64,000 bases of DNA, from assembly GCF_001648775.1 (NCBI RefSeq), contig NZ_LVEJ01000033.1, positions 50,917 to 114,916 of the forward strand. The letters run 5' to 3'. The position numbers and the translations under genes are program-made. Of the stretch, positions 11,212-19,803 are shown in pieces. The DNA comes from Pseudomonas fluorescens. Its GTDB lineage: Bacteria; Pseudomonadota; Gammaproteobacteria; Pseudomonadales; Pseudomonadaceae. The notes beneath the pieces are model-generated. The model ran no database searches. It had not been told where the DNA came from and saw only the letters and a program-made list of their open reading frames with translations. Each line of letters opens with the position of its first letter. The first letter of the stretch is position 1.

Positions 11212-11901
11212 CTAGACCCCGATCAGGTGCTTGAGCGGATGGTAGCCAGTTTTCATCTTCGCGGCGACGTCGAGAATGGCCTTTTCGATGCCATTCAAAT
11301 GCATGCAGGTCAGTTCGATCGCGGCGCTCTGATTGCCGGCCTCGATGTACTCGATCAGGCGCAGGTGTTCGTCATCGCGGCAGACCTCGTGACTGTCGTC
11401 ATCCAGCGCGGCGGCATACAGCGACGCGCGGGAAATCAGCTTCTGGAACCAGTCGAGCAACACCGGATTATTCAGGCTGCGTGCCAGTTTGATGTGGAAC
11501 TCGCCGAGCAGATGAATCAGCCGTTCGTGGTCACCGGCAGCGTGGGCTTCATCCTCCAGCAACAGGTGTTCGCGCAGGTCCTGCATCGCCGCGCTGTCCT
11601 TGCGCCGGCACAGTTCGGTGACGATGCCGATCTCGATCAGGCGCCGGGTTTCGAACAGCGAACGGATCTCTTCATTGCTCGGCAACGACACCGATGCACC
11701 TTTATTGGGCTCGGTGGTGACCAGGCCATCGGCCTCCAATTGCTTCAATGCGGCGCGCACCGACGTGCGGCTGACATTAAATAACTCAGCCAGCGAAGCC
11801 TCGCCCAACTTCATTCCCGGGCGCAACGAACGCTTGCTGATCGCCTCGTAAACCCCTTGGTAGACGCGGTCGACCGTGGTTTCCAGTTTCTTCTCGGTCA
11901 T
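11212..11901 (-). CDS. GntR-family transcriptional regulator, FCD (FadR-C) type
   Basis: A 229-residue regulator. The N-terminal winged helix (about 10-75) contains LAELFNVSRTSVRAALKQLE, and the C-terminal all-helical FCD domain (about 85-215) has the Asp/His pattern that binds a metal and small carboxylate-like ligands in this family. It is divergent from the ABC transporter operon at 12042, and ATTGCAT repeats lie in the shared 140-bp promoter, so it probably represses that operon until its ligand, likely a substrate or product of the cluster's amidohydrolases, is present. The ligand cannot be predicted from sequence. Confidence 0.88.
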   Translation of the reverse strand: MTEKKLETTVDRVYQGVYEAISKRSLRPGMKLGEASLAELFNVSRTSVRAALKQLEADGLVTTEPNKGASVSLPSNEEIRSLFETRRLIEIGIVTELCRRKDSAAMQDLREHLLLEDEAHAAGDHERLIHLLGEFHIKLARSLNNPVLLDWFQKLISRASLYAAALDDDSHEVCRDDEHLRLIEYIEAGNQSAAIELTCMHLNGIEKAILDVAAKMKTGYHPLKHLIGV

Positions 11902-11996
11902 TCGAACACTCCTTTAGCGTCGGGCAACCATCCCCTGGCGATGCGCGGCCATGGAAAAAGGGGGTTGCACCCGCAGATTAATCCGGGTATTTCTAA

Positions 11997-12021
11997 ATTG
12001 CATTCAGATATTGCATACAAT
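11997..12021. promoter_or_regulatory. Candidate GntR operator before the ABC/amidohydrolase operon
   Basis: ATTGCATACAAT at 12010-12021 is a near-palindrome, and a second ATTGCAT starts 13 bp upstream at 11997. A third ATTGCA follows at 12031. FCD-type GntR regulators commonly bind TNGTNNNACNA or TTGTATACAA-like sites, so this cluster just upstream of the first gene is a plausible operator for the divergent regulator. Confidence 0.5.
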
Positions 12022-12041
12022 AAATAGAGGATTGCACCATT

Positions 12042-13127
12042 ATGGGTCAACCAATAGCAATTGAAGTGCGCAACGTCTCAAAACGGTACTCCGATGATCC
12101 AGGCCTCGCGCCGGCCCTCGACAATGTTTCGGTGAACATCGCCGACAACGAATTCTTCACCCTGCTCGGCCCCTCTGGCTGCGGCAAAACCACCTTGCTA
12201 CGGACCATCGCCGGCTTCGAACACGTCAGTGAAGGCGAGATTCGTCTGGCCGGCGAACCGGTCAACGATTTGCCGCCGTTCAAGCGTCGGGTCAACACGG
12301 TGTTCCAGAGTTATGCGCTGTTTCCGCACATGAGTGTCGCGCAGAATATCGCCTTCGGGCTCGAGATGCAGGGTCTTGAGCGCAAGTTGATCCCCGATCG
12401 CGTCAACGAGATGCTCGCGCTGGTGCAAATGGAGCATCTGGCCGGACGCAAACCCGCTGAATTGTCCGGTGGCCAGCAGCAGCGCGTGGCTCTGGCCCGG
12501 GCCTTGGCGCCGAAACCGAAAGTGCTGCTGCTCGACGAGCCGCTGTCAGCGCTCGACCTCAAGCTGCGCAAGGAAATGCAGGTCGAACTCAAGCGCGTAC
12601 AGAAAGAAGCCGGGATCACTTTCATTTTCGTCACCCATGATCAGGAAGAAGCACTGACCCTGTCCGACCGCATCGCCGTGATGTCTGCCGGCAAAATCCT
12701 GCAGATCGGCACCCCGACCGATATCTACGAACACCCCAAACACCGTTTCGTCGCGCAGTTTATCGGCGACATCAACTTCCTCCCCGGCCAGCTCAAACAC
12801 GGCGAGCACAACGAAAAACTCTTCGTGCCCAACGGCATGCCGATCGAAATCCCGTGTCAGCAGCAGACCTTCGCCGGCAGCAGCGTACAACTGGCGTTCC
12901 GCCCGGAGCGCTCGCAACTGGTCGACGTCAGCCAGCCGCATCACCTGCGCGGGGTCATTGAAGCGGTGCTCTACGTCGGCACCGCGACGCTGTACCAGTG
13001 CCGCTTGAACAACGACATCAAGGTCATGCTGCGCGAAAACAACGAAGGCCTGAACCCAGGCCGCGCGGTCGGCGAGCGTGTCGCCGTGCATCTGCCACCG
13101 CACGCCTGCCTGTTGATGGAGGCCTGA
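12042..13127 (+). CDS. Polyamine-type ABC transporter ATP-binding protein (PotA-like)
   Basis: A 361-residue ATPase of the PotA/MalK group: Walker A GPSGCGKTTLLR, signature LSGGQQQRVALARAL, Walker B LLLDEPLSALD, H-loop VTHDQEEAL and a C-terminal TOBE regulatory domain (about 285-355). It energises import through the two permeases encoded immediately downstream. The next gene starts 1 bp after its stop. The spermidine/putrescine-type family also imports other compounds, and the neighbouring amidohydrolases suggest a cyclic or amide nitrogen compound here rather than a simple polyamine. Confidence 0.9.
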   Translation: MGQPIAIEVRNVSKRYSDDPGLAPALDNVSVNIADNEFFTLLGPSGCGKTTLLRTIAGFEHVSEGEIRLAGEPVNDLPPFKRRVNTVFQSYALFPHMSVAQNIAFGLEMQGLERKLIPDRVNEMLALVQMEHLAGRKPAELSGGQQQRVALARALAPKPKVLLLDEPLSALDLKLRKEMQVELKRVQKEAGITFIFVTHDQEEALTLSDRIAVMSAGKILQIGTPTDIYEHPKHRFVAQFIGDINFLPGQLKHGEHNEKLFVPNGMPIEIPCQQQTFAGSSVQLAFRPERSQLVDVSQPHHLRGVIEAVLYVGTATLYQCRLNNDIKVMLRENNEGLNPGRAVGERVAVHLPPHACLLMEA

Positions 13128-13128
13128 G

Positions 13129-14046
13129 ATGAGCGTCAGCAGCACTTCCCCTGCCCTCAACCGCGCGCTGTTGCTCAGCCCGGTGGTGTTGACCCTGCTC
13201 GCCCTGATTGCCATTCCGCTGGGCATCATGGGCTACATCAGTTTGCTGCCGCGCAACACTTACGGCGGCGTCGACTGGCAAGCGCAATGGCAACTGCAAA
13301 GTTACGTGCAGCTGTTTTTCCAGGAAGGTTTCGACGGTGAACTGGAGCTGAACTGGGTCTACGCCCAGGCGCTGTTGCGCTCGGTGCTGCAGGCCGGCGG
13401 CACCACCGTGTTGTGCTTTCTATTTGGTTTTCCGGTGGCGTTATGGATGTCGAGCTTGACCCCGCGCCGACGCAACCTGATGGTCTTGCTGATCACCATT
13501 CCGTTCTGGACCAACCTGCTGATCCGCAACTACGCGTGGCTGATCATCCTCCGCGAACACGGTTGGGTCGCGCAAAGCCTCAACGCGCTGTTGCCGAGTG
13601 CCGGCGGCATCACCCTGCTCTACAACGACTTCGCGGTGAGCGTCGGTCTGGTCTATAGCTTCCTGCCGTTCATGATTTTGCCGATCTATTCGACGCTGGA
13701 GAAACTCGACTGGCGTCTGGTCGAAGCCGCTTACGACCTCGGCGCCAATCGCTGGCACGCCTTGCGCAGAATCATTCTGCCGCTGTCGATGCCGGGCGTG
13801 ATTGCCGGCGCGTTGCTGGTGTTTGTGCCGAGCCTCGGCGCCTTCATCACCCCGGCGATTCTCGGCGGCGGCAAGACTTTGATGATCGGCAACCTGATCC
13901 AGCAACAGTTCGGCACCGCGCGTAACTGGCCGCTGGGCAGTTCGCTGTCGTTCCTGTTGCTGGCGATTCTGCTGGTGTCGCTGGTGCTTTACGCGCTGTA
14001 CAGCCGCCGCGCGGCGAAGACCATTAATCGGGGGGCGAAAGCATGA
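13129..14046 (+). CDS. ABC transporter permease (PotB-like)
   Basis: A 305-residue inner-membrane permease with about six transmembrane helices, starting with a hydrophobic N-terminal segment (LLLSPVVLTLLALIAIPLG). The EAA loop that contacts the ATPase is seen as VEAAYDLGANRWHALRRIILP. A larger periplasmic loop after the first helix is usual for PotB/HisM-like first permeases. The gene overlaps the next permease by ATGA, indicating coupled translation of a heterodimeric channel. Confidence 0.9.
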   Translation: MSVSSTSPALNRALLLSPVVLTLLALIAIPLGIMGYISLLPRNTYGGVDWQAQWQLQSYVQLFFQEGFDGELELNWVYAQALLRSVLQAGGTTVLCFLFGFPVALWMSSLTPRRRNLMVLLITIPFWTNLLIRNYAWLIILREHGWVAQSLNALLPSAGGITLLYNDFAVSVGLVYSFLPFMILPIYSTLEKLDWRLVEAAYDLGANRWHALRRIILPLSMPGVIAGALLVFVPSLGAFITPAILGGGKTLMIGNLIQQQFGTARNWPLGSSLSFLLLAILLVSLVLYALYSRRAAKTINRGAKA

Positions 14047-14831
14047 TTTCCCTGCACCTGAAAAAACTCCCGGCAACCCGCGAAATCAGCCTGCTGATCC
14101 TCGCTTATCTGTACCTGCCGATCTTCGTGTTGATCGCCTATAGCTTCAACGCCAACCGCTCGGCGACGGTTTGGACCGAGTTTTCCTTTGCCTGGTACGG
14201 GCGGATTCTGGCCAACCCGTCGATCCAGACGGCGGCGCTGAATTCGATCATCGTCGCCACCATTGCCACGGTCTGCGCCACGGCGATTGCCCTGCTCGCG
14301 GCACTGGCCACGTACCGGCCGTTCTACGGGCAGAAAATGGTCGAGGGCGGGATCAACTTGCCGCTGATCCTGCCGGAGATCGTCACCGCTGTGGCCACCC
14401 TGCTGCTGTTCATGGCGTTGGGCATCAAGCTCGGCTTGTTGACGGTGATCGTCGCGCACATCGGTTTCTGCATTCCCTTCGCTTACTTGCCGATTCGCGC
14501 ACGGCTCAATGATCTGGACAAGAGCCTGTTGGAGGCGGCGAACGATCTTTACGCCAATCCTTGGCAGGTGTTCCGCCGCGTGACCTTGCCGCTGTTGTGG
14601 CCGGCGGTGTTGTCCGGTGCGGTGCTGGCGTTCGTGGTCAGCCTCGACGATTTCATCATGACCTTTTTCGTCGCCGGGCCCGGTTCGACGACGCTACCGG
14701 TGTACATCTTCTCGGCGATCAAGGCCGGCGTGACGCCGGAAATCAACGCGATCTCGACGCTGATGCTGGTGATTTCGATTGTCCTGGTGGTGCTGGCCTT
14801 CTGGCTGGGCCAACGCGGTAAACAACCTTAA
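14043..14831 (+). CDS. ABC transporter permease (PotC-like)
   Basis: A 262-residue inner-membrane protein with about six transmembrane helices (the first at LLILAYLYLPIFVLIAYSF) and the EAA motif LEAANDLYANPWQVFRRVTLP. Together with the preceding permease and ATPase it forms the transport channel. The substrate-binding protein follows after 15 bp with its own TGGAG ribosome site. Confidence 0.9.
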   Translation: MISLHLKKLPATREISLLILAYLYLPIFVLIAYSFNANRSATVWTEFSFAWYGRILANPSIQTAALNSIIVATIATVCATAIALLAALATYRPFYGQKMVEGGINLPLILPEIVTAVATLLLFMALGIKLGLLTVIVAHIGFCIPFAYLPIRARLNDLDKSLLEAANDLYANPWQVFRRVTLPLLWPAVLSGAVLAFVVSLDDFIMTFFVAGPGSTTLPVYIFSAIKAGVTPEINAISTLMLVISIVLVVLAFWLGQRGKQP

Positions 14832-14846
14832 ATCTGGAGCGCTCTC

Positions 14847-15899
14847 ATGAAAGTCAAAAGCATGCGGTTGGCAATGTCCGGTCTGGCCCTGAGTTGTTTC
14901 GCCGCGTTCGGCGCCCACGCTGCCGAGCCGAAAGAGCTGTTTTTCTACAACTGGACCGATTACTACCCGGTCGATTTGTTGGCCAAGTTCGAAAAGGAAA
15001 CCGGCATCAAGGTGACCATGGACGGCTACGACAGCAACGAAACTTTGCTCGCCAAATTGCAGGCCGGCGGCGCCGCGTATGACGTGATCGTGCCGTCGCA
15101 GTCGATCATGCAGACGCTGATCAAGCAGGACCTGCTGATGGAAATCGACACGCCGAGCCTGAGCAATTTCCAGTACGTCAAAGGGCCGTTCCGCGACCCG
15201 AGTTTCGACCCGGGACGCAAGTTCTCGGCGCCGTATCTGTGGGGCACCACCGGGTTCTCCTATGACAGCGCGCGGGTGCCGGGCGGCAAACTGGATGACT
15301 CGTGGAAAGAGTTCTTCGAACCGCGCAAAGAGCTGCAAGGGCAGCTCGCTGCGCTGGATACGTCGAGCAGCGTGATCAACGCCGCCAGCCATTATCTGAA
15401 CGTCGACGAGTGCAGCGAAAACCCGCAGGACGCCAAGCGCATTCTGGAGTTGCTGCAAAAGCAGAAGCCGTTTTTGAAGATGTACAGCTCTGACAACACC
15501 GTCGACCGCATGGCCTCGGGCGAAGTGATCATGATGCAAAACTGGAACGGTTCTACAGCGCGGGCCACGTTGCAGAAGAGCACGATCAAGTACGTCTATC
15601 CGCGTGAAGGTCTGGCGATGTTTCAGGACAACTTCGCCGTACCGAAGAGCGCGCCGCATCCGGGTAACGCGAAAATCTTTATCGACTGGATGATGAAGCC
15701 AGAGAACGCCGCGGCGGTGTCCAACGCGATTGCGTATGCCAACGGGATTCAGAGTGATCAATTGCTCGATCCTAAGTGGAAGGTGATGGACGCGATCAAC
15801 ATGCCTGACGAATACGCCTCACGTTTGCGGCCTGAGAAGGAATGCAGCAACAAGGCGCGGGAGCTGCAGGACCGCATTTGGTCGAAGCTCAAGGGTTGA
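14847..15899 (+). CDS. Periplasmic spermidine/putrescine-type binding protein (PotD-like)
   Basis: A 350-residue secreted protein with a signal peptide (residues 1-25, cleavage after AAFGAHA). The mature start KELFFYNWTDYYPVDLLAKF is typical of PotD/PotF-type binding proteins, as are the GYDSNETLLAKLQAGGAAYD and MQNWNGS regions. It would deliver substrate to the adjacent permeases. The normal polyamine-binding acidic residues cannot be checked reliably by eye, and the catabolic neighbours are amidohydrolases rather than polyamine enzymes, so the true ligand is open. Confidence 0.88.
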   Translation: MKVKSMRLAMSGLALSCFAAFGAHAAEPKELFFYNWTDYYPVDLLAKFEKETGIKVTMDGYDSNETLLAKLQAGGAAYDVIVPSQSIMQTLIKQDLLMEIDTPSLSNFQYVKGPFRDPSFDPGRKFSAPYLWGTTGFSYDSARVPGGKLDDSWKEFFEPRKELQGQLAALDTSSSVINAASHYLNVDECSENPQDAKRILELLQKQKPFLKMYSSDNTVDRMASGEVIMMQNWNGSTARATLQKSTIKYVYPREGLAMFQDNFAVPKSAPHPGNAKIFIDWMMKPENAAAVSNAIAYANGIQSDQLLDPKWKVMDAINMPDEYASRLRPEKECSNKARELQDRIWSKLKG

Positions 15900-16317
15900 G
15901 CTGAGTCCGCTGCCCTCACCCTAGCCCTCTCCCAGAGGTAGAGGGGACTGACCGAGGTGTCTTGCGACTTACGCCGACCTGATGAACCGAGTCGATTATG
16001 GATTTACAGCTGAGCTTGCAAACCGGTCAGTTTTGGATTCACAGCTGAGCTTTCAGGTCGGTGTATCTCTCCAATATCCCCCATTCCGTCCCCTCTCCCT
16101 CCGGGAGAGGGGACTGACCGAGGTGTCTTGCGACTTACGCCGACCTGATGAACCGAGTCGATTATGGATTTACAGCTGAGCTTGCAAACCGGTCAGTTTT
16201 GGATTCACAGCCGGACTTCCAGGTCGGCGTATCTCTCCAATATCCCCCATTCAGTCCCCTCTCCCTCCGGGAGAGGGCTAGGGTGAGGGAAAAAATTCAA
16301 AGAACACAGAGGTTGAT
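15900..16317. repeat. Intergenic tandem duplication of an interspersed repeat
   Basis: This 418-bp gap holds no gene. Positions 15941-16106 and 16107-16272 are two near-identical direct copies of a 166-bp unit that contains the CTCTCCCTCCGGGAGAGG hairpin, a TTACGCCGACCTGATGAACC segment and the phrase TCGATTATGGATTTACAGC. The copies differ mainly in the stretch before AGGTCGG. The array splits the transporter genes from the amidohydrolase genes and may end or weaken the upstream transcript. A GAGG ribosome site for the next gene follows at about 16309. Confidence 0.85.
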
Positions 16318-17514
16318 ATGACCCAGCCACACTGGCTCCGCAACGTACGCCCCTACGGCGCCCCCGCCGAAGACCTGCTGATCGAAAACGGCCTGTTCAC
16401 CCAACGCCGCCCCGCTACCAACGCGCCGTTGGCCGCCAGCGATATCGATGGCCAACACCAGTTGCTTACCGCAGCCTTGGTCGAAAGCCACGTCCACCTC
16501 GACAAAACCCTCTATGGCCAACCCTGGCGCCCGAACAGCGCCGGGCCGACGCTCAAGGATTACATCAGCAACGAACGCCGTATCCTCCGTGAAGTCACCG
16601 CCCCCATCGCCGAACGCGCCGGCGCTCTGCTGGAAAACTGCATCGCGCGAGGCTCGCTGACGATGCGCTGTCACGTCGACATCGATCCGGAATTCGGCCT
16701 GCGCCACGTCGAGGCCATGCAGCAACTGCGCGAGCGCTACAAAGACCTGATCGATCTGCAACTGGTGGTGTTCCCGCAAACCGGGCTGATCAGCCGCCCC
16801 GGCACTGCCGAGCTGATGCGCGAGGCGATGGCGCTGGGCGTGGAGAACGTCGGCGGGCTCGACCCGTGCGGCATCGACAACGACCCGATTGCGCAGCTGG
16901 ATTTCGTCTTCAAACTGGCGGCTGAATTTGGCCGTGGCGTGGACATTCACCTGCACGACAAAGGTGAGCTGGGCCTGTGGCAGATCGCGCTGATCGCCGA
17001 TTACACCGAGCGTTTCGGCTTGCAAAACCGGGTCATGATCAGCCACGCCTATTGCCTCGGCATGCTGCCGTGGAGTCAGGTCAAACCGGTCGCTGAGCGT
17101 TTGGCGGCGTTAGGGATTTCGCTAATGAGTTCGGCACCAGCCGACACCGCTGTTCCACCGTTTATGGCCCTGCGCGAAACCGGCGTGAATGTCTGCCTGG
17201 GTTCCGATGGCATCCGCGATGCGTGGTCGCCGATGGGCAATGGCGACATGCTCGAACGGGCGATGTTGCTGGCGTTTCGTTTTGATCTGGGCAAGGACGA
17301 TGAACTGGCGGCGGCGTTCGAGGCGGCCACGGTGAATGGCGCTCGGGCGCTGGGTATCGAGAATTACGGATTCGCGCTCGGTCAGCGTGCCGACTTCTTG
17401 CTGATGCCGGTCGAAACCCTTGGCGAAGCCGTGGTTGCGCGGCCATTGCGGCAGGTCTATCGCGCCGGTGTTTTGATCGCCGAAGGTGGCCGCTTGCTGA
17501 GCAGCCGTCTGTGA
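16318..17514 (+). CDS. Cytosine deaminase-like amidohydrolase
   Basis: A 398-residue metal-dependent hydrolase of the CodA/cytosine deaminase group. The metal-binding motifs are all present: HxH in LVESHVHLDKTL (about residues 58-68), the first single His in DIHLHDKGE, the second in ISHAYCLG and the catalytic Asp in GSDGIRDAW. These enzymes deaminate or open amino-substituted heterocycles in the cytoplasm. The start at 16318 has GAGG seven bases upstream. The stop overlaps the GTG start of the next amidohydrolase. With the upstream ABC transporter it suggests uptake and ring-nitrogen removal of an unknown heterocyclic compound; true cytosine use is possible but not shown. Confidence 0.85.
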   Translation: MTQPHWLRNVRPYGAPAEDLLIENGLFTQRRPATNAPLAASDIDGQHQLLTAALVESHVHLDKTLYGQPWRPNSAGPTLKDYISNERRILREVTAPIAERAGALLENCIARGSLTMRCHVDIDPEFGLRHVEAMQQLRERYKDLIDLQLVVFPQTGLISRPGTAELMREAMALGVENVGGLDPCGIDNDPIAQLDFVFKLAAEFGRGVDIHLHDKGELGLWQIALIADYTERFGLQNRVMISHAYCLGMLPWSQVKPVAERLAALGISLMSSAPADTAVPPFMALRETGVNVCLGSDGIRDAWSPMGNGDMLERAMLLAFRFDLGKDDELAAAFEAATVNGARALGIENYGFALGQRADFLLMPVETLGEAVVARPLRQVYRAGVLIAEGGRLLSSRL

Positions 17515-18998
17515 AACGCATCGGTCTGCGCGCCAGTTGCGTGGTCGGTTTCGACGGCACGCGGCATGTGCTGTGGCGCGACGGCGAAGTGGTGTTTGCC
17601 GGCTCGCGCATCGAATTTGTCGGGCGCGGTTATGCGGGACCGGTGGATCAGTGGATCGACTACGGCAACGCGTTGATCGGTCCCGGCTTCATTGATCTGG
17701 ATGCACTGGGCGATCTCGACTCCACCGTGTTGACCCTGGATAACGGCGACGAACGCAGCATGGGCCGCATGTGGTCGTCCGAGTATCTGACCGCCGGCCC
17801 GCGTGAGACTTACAGCCCGGAAGAAGAGGTCTTCAAATACCGCTACGCCTTCACTCAGTTGATCCGCAACGGCATCACCACGGCGATGCCGATCACCTCG
17901 ATGTACTACCGCGAGTGGGCGGAAACCTACGACGAGTTTGCCGCTGTCGCCGGTGTGGCGGGCGAACTCGGTTTAAGGACGTACCTCGGCCCCTGCTACA
18001 TGAGCGGCATGAGCTACTGGCGCGCCGACGGCAGCCTCGGCCATCACTGGGACGAGGCTCGCGGGCTGGCCGGACTTGATGCCGCTGAACGCTTCTTCAA
18101 GGATTTCGACGGCGCCCATGGCGGCCTGATTCGCGGCGCACTGCTGCCCGATCGCATCCAGACCTGCACCCCCGCGCTGCTGCAACGCACCTCGGCGCTG
18201 AGCCGCGAACTGAATGCGCCGATGCGCCTGCATTGCTGTCAGGCGCTCAGCGAAGTGGCGATGGTCGAGCAATTGCGCGGCACCTCGCCGCTGGGCTGGT
18301 TGCAGCAACTGGACTTGCTCACGCCGCGCAGCCTGCTGCCACACGGTATCTACAGCGCTGGCGATGATGATTTGCAACGACTGATCGATGGCGGCGCGAG
18401 TCTGGTGCATTGCCCGTTGGTGTTCGCCCGTGATGGCGAGGCATTGAATTCGTTCGGCCGCTATCGGGCCAAGGGCATCAACTTTGCCCTCGGTACCGAT
18501 ACGTGGCCGGCAGACGTGCTGGAAAACATGCGCCACGGTTTAAACATCGCGCGGCTGATGGAGGGTGGCTCGGCGCTGACCAGCAGCCTCGATCTGTACA
18601 ACGCCGCGACCCTCGGCGGCGCGCGGGCGCTGGGCCGTGATGACCTCGGTCGTCTGGCACCCGGCGCCAAAGCCGACATCACCGTGTTCAGCCTGCGCGG
18701 CCTGCACCTGGGGCCGCTGTTCGATCCTTTGAAAAACCTGCTGCTGGCCGGGCGCGGCGACGACTGCATCGCCAGCTACATCGACGGTCGTTGCGTGATG
18801 CACGACGGTCAGGTCAGCGGCGTTGACTACCCCGCCCTGCAACGCCAAGCGCAACGCCAATTCGAAAAACTCATGCGCAGCCACAGCGACCGGGCCTTCG
18901 CTCGACCGGACTGGAAAACCCTGTTTCAGCCGGCCATTCCGTTCGCCGATGACTACAGCGCCGACGCGCCGTTGAGCGCGATTGATCCACTTTTTTAG
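17511..18998 (+). CDS. Amidohydrolase-superfamily protein with altered HxH motif
   Basis: A 495-residue protein of the ATZ/TRZ-SsnA-guanine deaminase-like branch, starting at a GTG that overlaps the preceding stop. The later superfamily elements are visible: MRLHCCQALSE (first His), LLPHGIYSAG (second His), VHCPLVFARDGEALNSFG and the GTDTWPADVLENMR Asp region. At the place of the usual GFINTHTHL, however, it has GFIDLDALGDLDS, so both N-terminal metal-binding histidines are replaced (Asp and Leu). Either it uses one metal bound differently, as a divergent subfamily, or it has lost hydrolase activity. It is translationally coupled to the intact amidohydrolase and is likely a partner in the same pathway. 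Confidence 0.8.
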   Translation: MKRIGLRASCVVGFDGTRHVLWRDGEVVFAGSRIEFVGRGYAGPVDQWIDYGNALIGPGFIDLDALGDLDSTVLTLDNGDERSMGRMWSSEYLTAGPRETYSPEEEVFKYRYAFTQLIRNGITTAMPITSMYYREWAETYDEFAAVAGVAGELGLRTYLGPCYMSGMSYWRADGSLGHHWDEARGLAGLDAAERFFKDFDGAHGGLIRGALLPDRIQTCTPALLQRTSALSRELNAPMRLHCCQALSEVAMVEQLRGTSPLGWLQQLDLLTPRSLLPHGIYSAGDDDLQRLIDGGASLVHCPLVFARDGEALNSFGRYRAKGINFALGTDTWPADVLENMRHGLNIARLMEGGSALTSSLDLYNAATLGGARALGRDDLGRLAPGAKADITVFSLRGLHLGPLFDPLKNLLLAGRGDDCIASYIDGRCVMHDGQVSGVDYPALQRQAQRQFEKLMRSHSDRAFARPDWKTLFQPAIPFADDYSADAPLSAIDPLF

Positions 18999-19009
18999 AG
19001 ACTTCTGCC

Positions 19010-19672
19010 ATGCACAGCTTTGATTTCAGCCAGCTCAGCCCACGGGAAAAATACAAGATCCTCATCGGCAGCGTCGTGCCCCGGCCGATTGCGCTGGTCA
19101 CCACCATTGATGGCGAGGGCCGGGTGAATGCTGCGCCGTTCAGTTTCTTCAATGCATTGTCGGCCGATCCGCCGATTCTGGCGTTGGGTGTGGAGAATTA
19201 TGGCGATCAGAGCCCTAAGGACACCACGCGCAATATCCAGCTCAATCAGGAATTCACCGTGAACATCGTCAGTGATGCGCTGGTGGAAGCGATGAACGTT
19301 TGCGCCGTGCCGTTCGCGCCGGGCTTCGATGAGTTGACCGCAGCAGGGCTGACGGCGATTGCCGGCACCACGGTGAAATGCCCGCGCATCGGTGAGGCGC
19401 CGGTGGCGCTGGAGTGTCGGCGGATGATGGCGCTGAACATCGGTCAGTCGCGGGAGATTATCTTTGGCGAGGTGTTGATGGCGCATGTGCGCGATGAGTT
19501 GATCGACCCAAAGACGCTGTACATCGATCAATTGGGCCTGGATGCGATCGGGCGCATGGGTGGCCATGGTTACGCGCGCACCCGCGATTACTTCGACTTG
19601 CCGACCCGCTCGTTGCAAGCGTGGACGGAGGCGCCGGGCGGTGGTGAGCGGTGCTGGCCAACCCCGAAATAA
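19010..19672 (+). CDS. Flavin reductase-like FMN-binding protein
   Basis: A 220-residue protein of the flavin reductase-like domain family (PF01613 type). The N-terminal VVPRPIALVTTIDGEGRVNA and the following APFSFFNALSADPP are characteristic of the FMN-binding split barrel. Members either supply reduced flavin to a monooxygenase or act on their own as flavoenzymes. It lies 11 bp after the second amidohydrolase and is the last gene of the unit, before a REP pair. No partner monooxygenase is encoded in the window, so its oxygenase, if any, lies elsewhere. Confidence 0.85.
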   Translation: MHSFDFSQLSPREKYKILIGSVVPRPIALVTTIDGEGRVNAAPFSFFNALSADPPILALGVENYGDQSPKDTTRNIQLNQEFTVNIVSDALVEAMNVCAVPFAPGFDELTAAGLTAIAGTTVKCPRIGEAPVALECRRMMALNIGQSREIIFGEVLMAHVRDELIDPKTLYIDQLGLDAIGRMGGHGYARTRDYFDLPTRSLQAWTEAPGGGERCWPTPK

Positions 19673-19693
19673 CCCAGCAGAGAAACGCATCAC

Positions 19694-19788
19694 CCCTGTG
19701 GGAGCGAGCCTGCTCGCGAAAGCGGTATATCAGACAAATAATCTTTGAATGACAGACCGCCTTCGCGAGCAGGCTCGCTCCCACAGGG
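19694..19788. repeat. REP palindrome pair
   Basis: CCTGTGGGAGCGAGCCTGC and the inverse copy (about 19762-19788) surround a 40-bp spacer between the convergent flavin reductase-like gene and the DUF799 lipoprotein gene. This is the CCTGC variant of the core. Confidence 0.9.
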
Positions 19789-19803
19789 ACTTGTGTCGTT
19801 TTC

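Noticed and set aside
19694..19788. Possible CRISPR or attachment site from inverted repeats
   Set aside because: The repeats are REP palindromes; there is no regular spacer array and no integrase.
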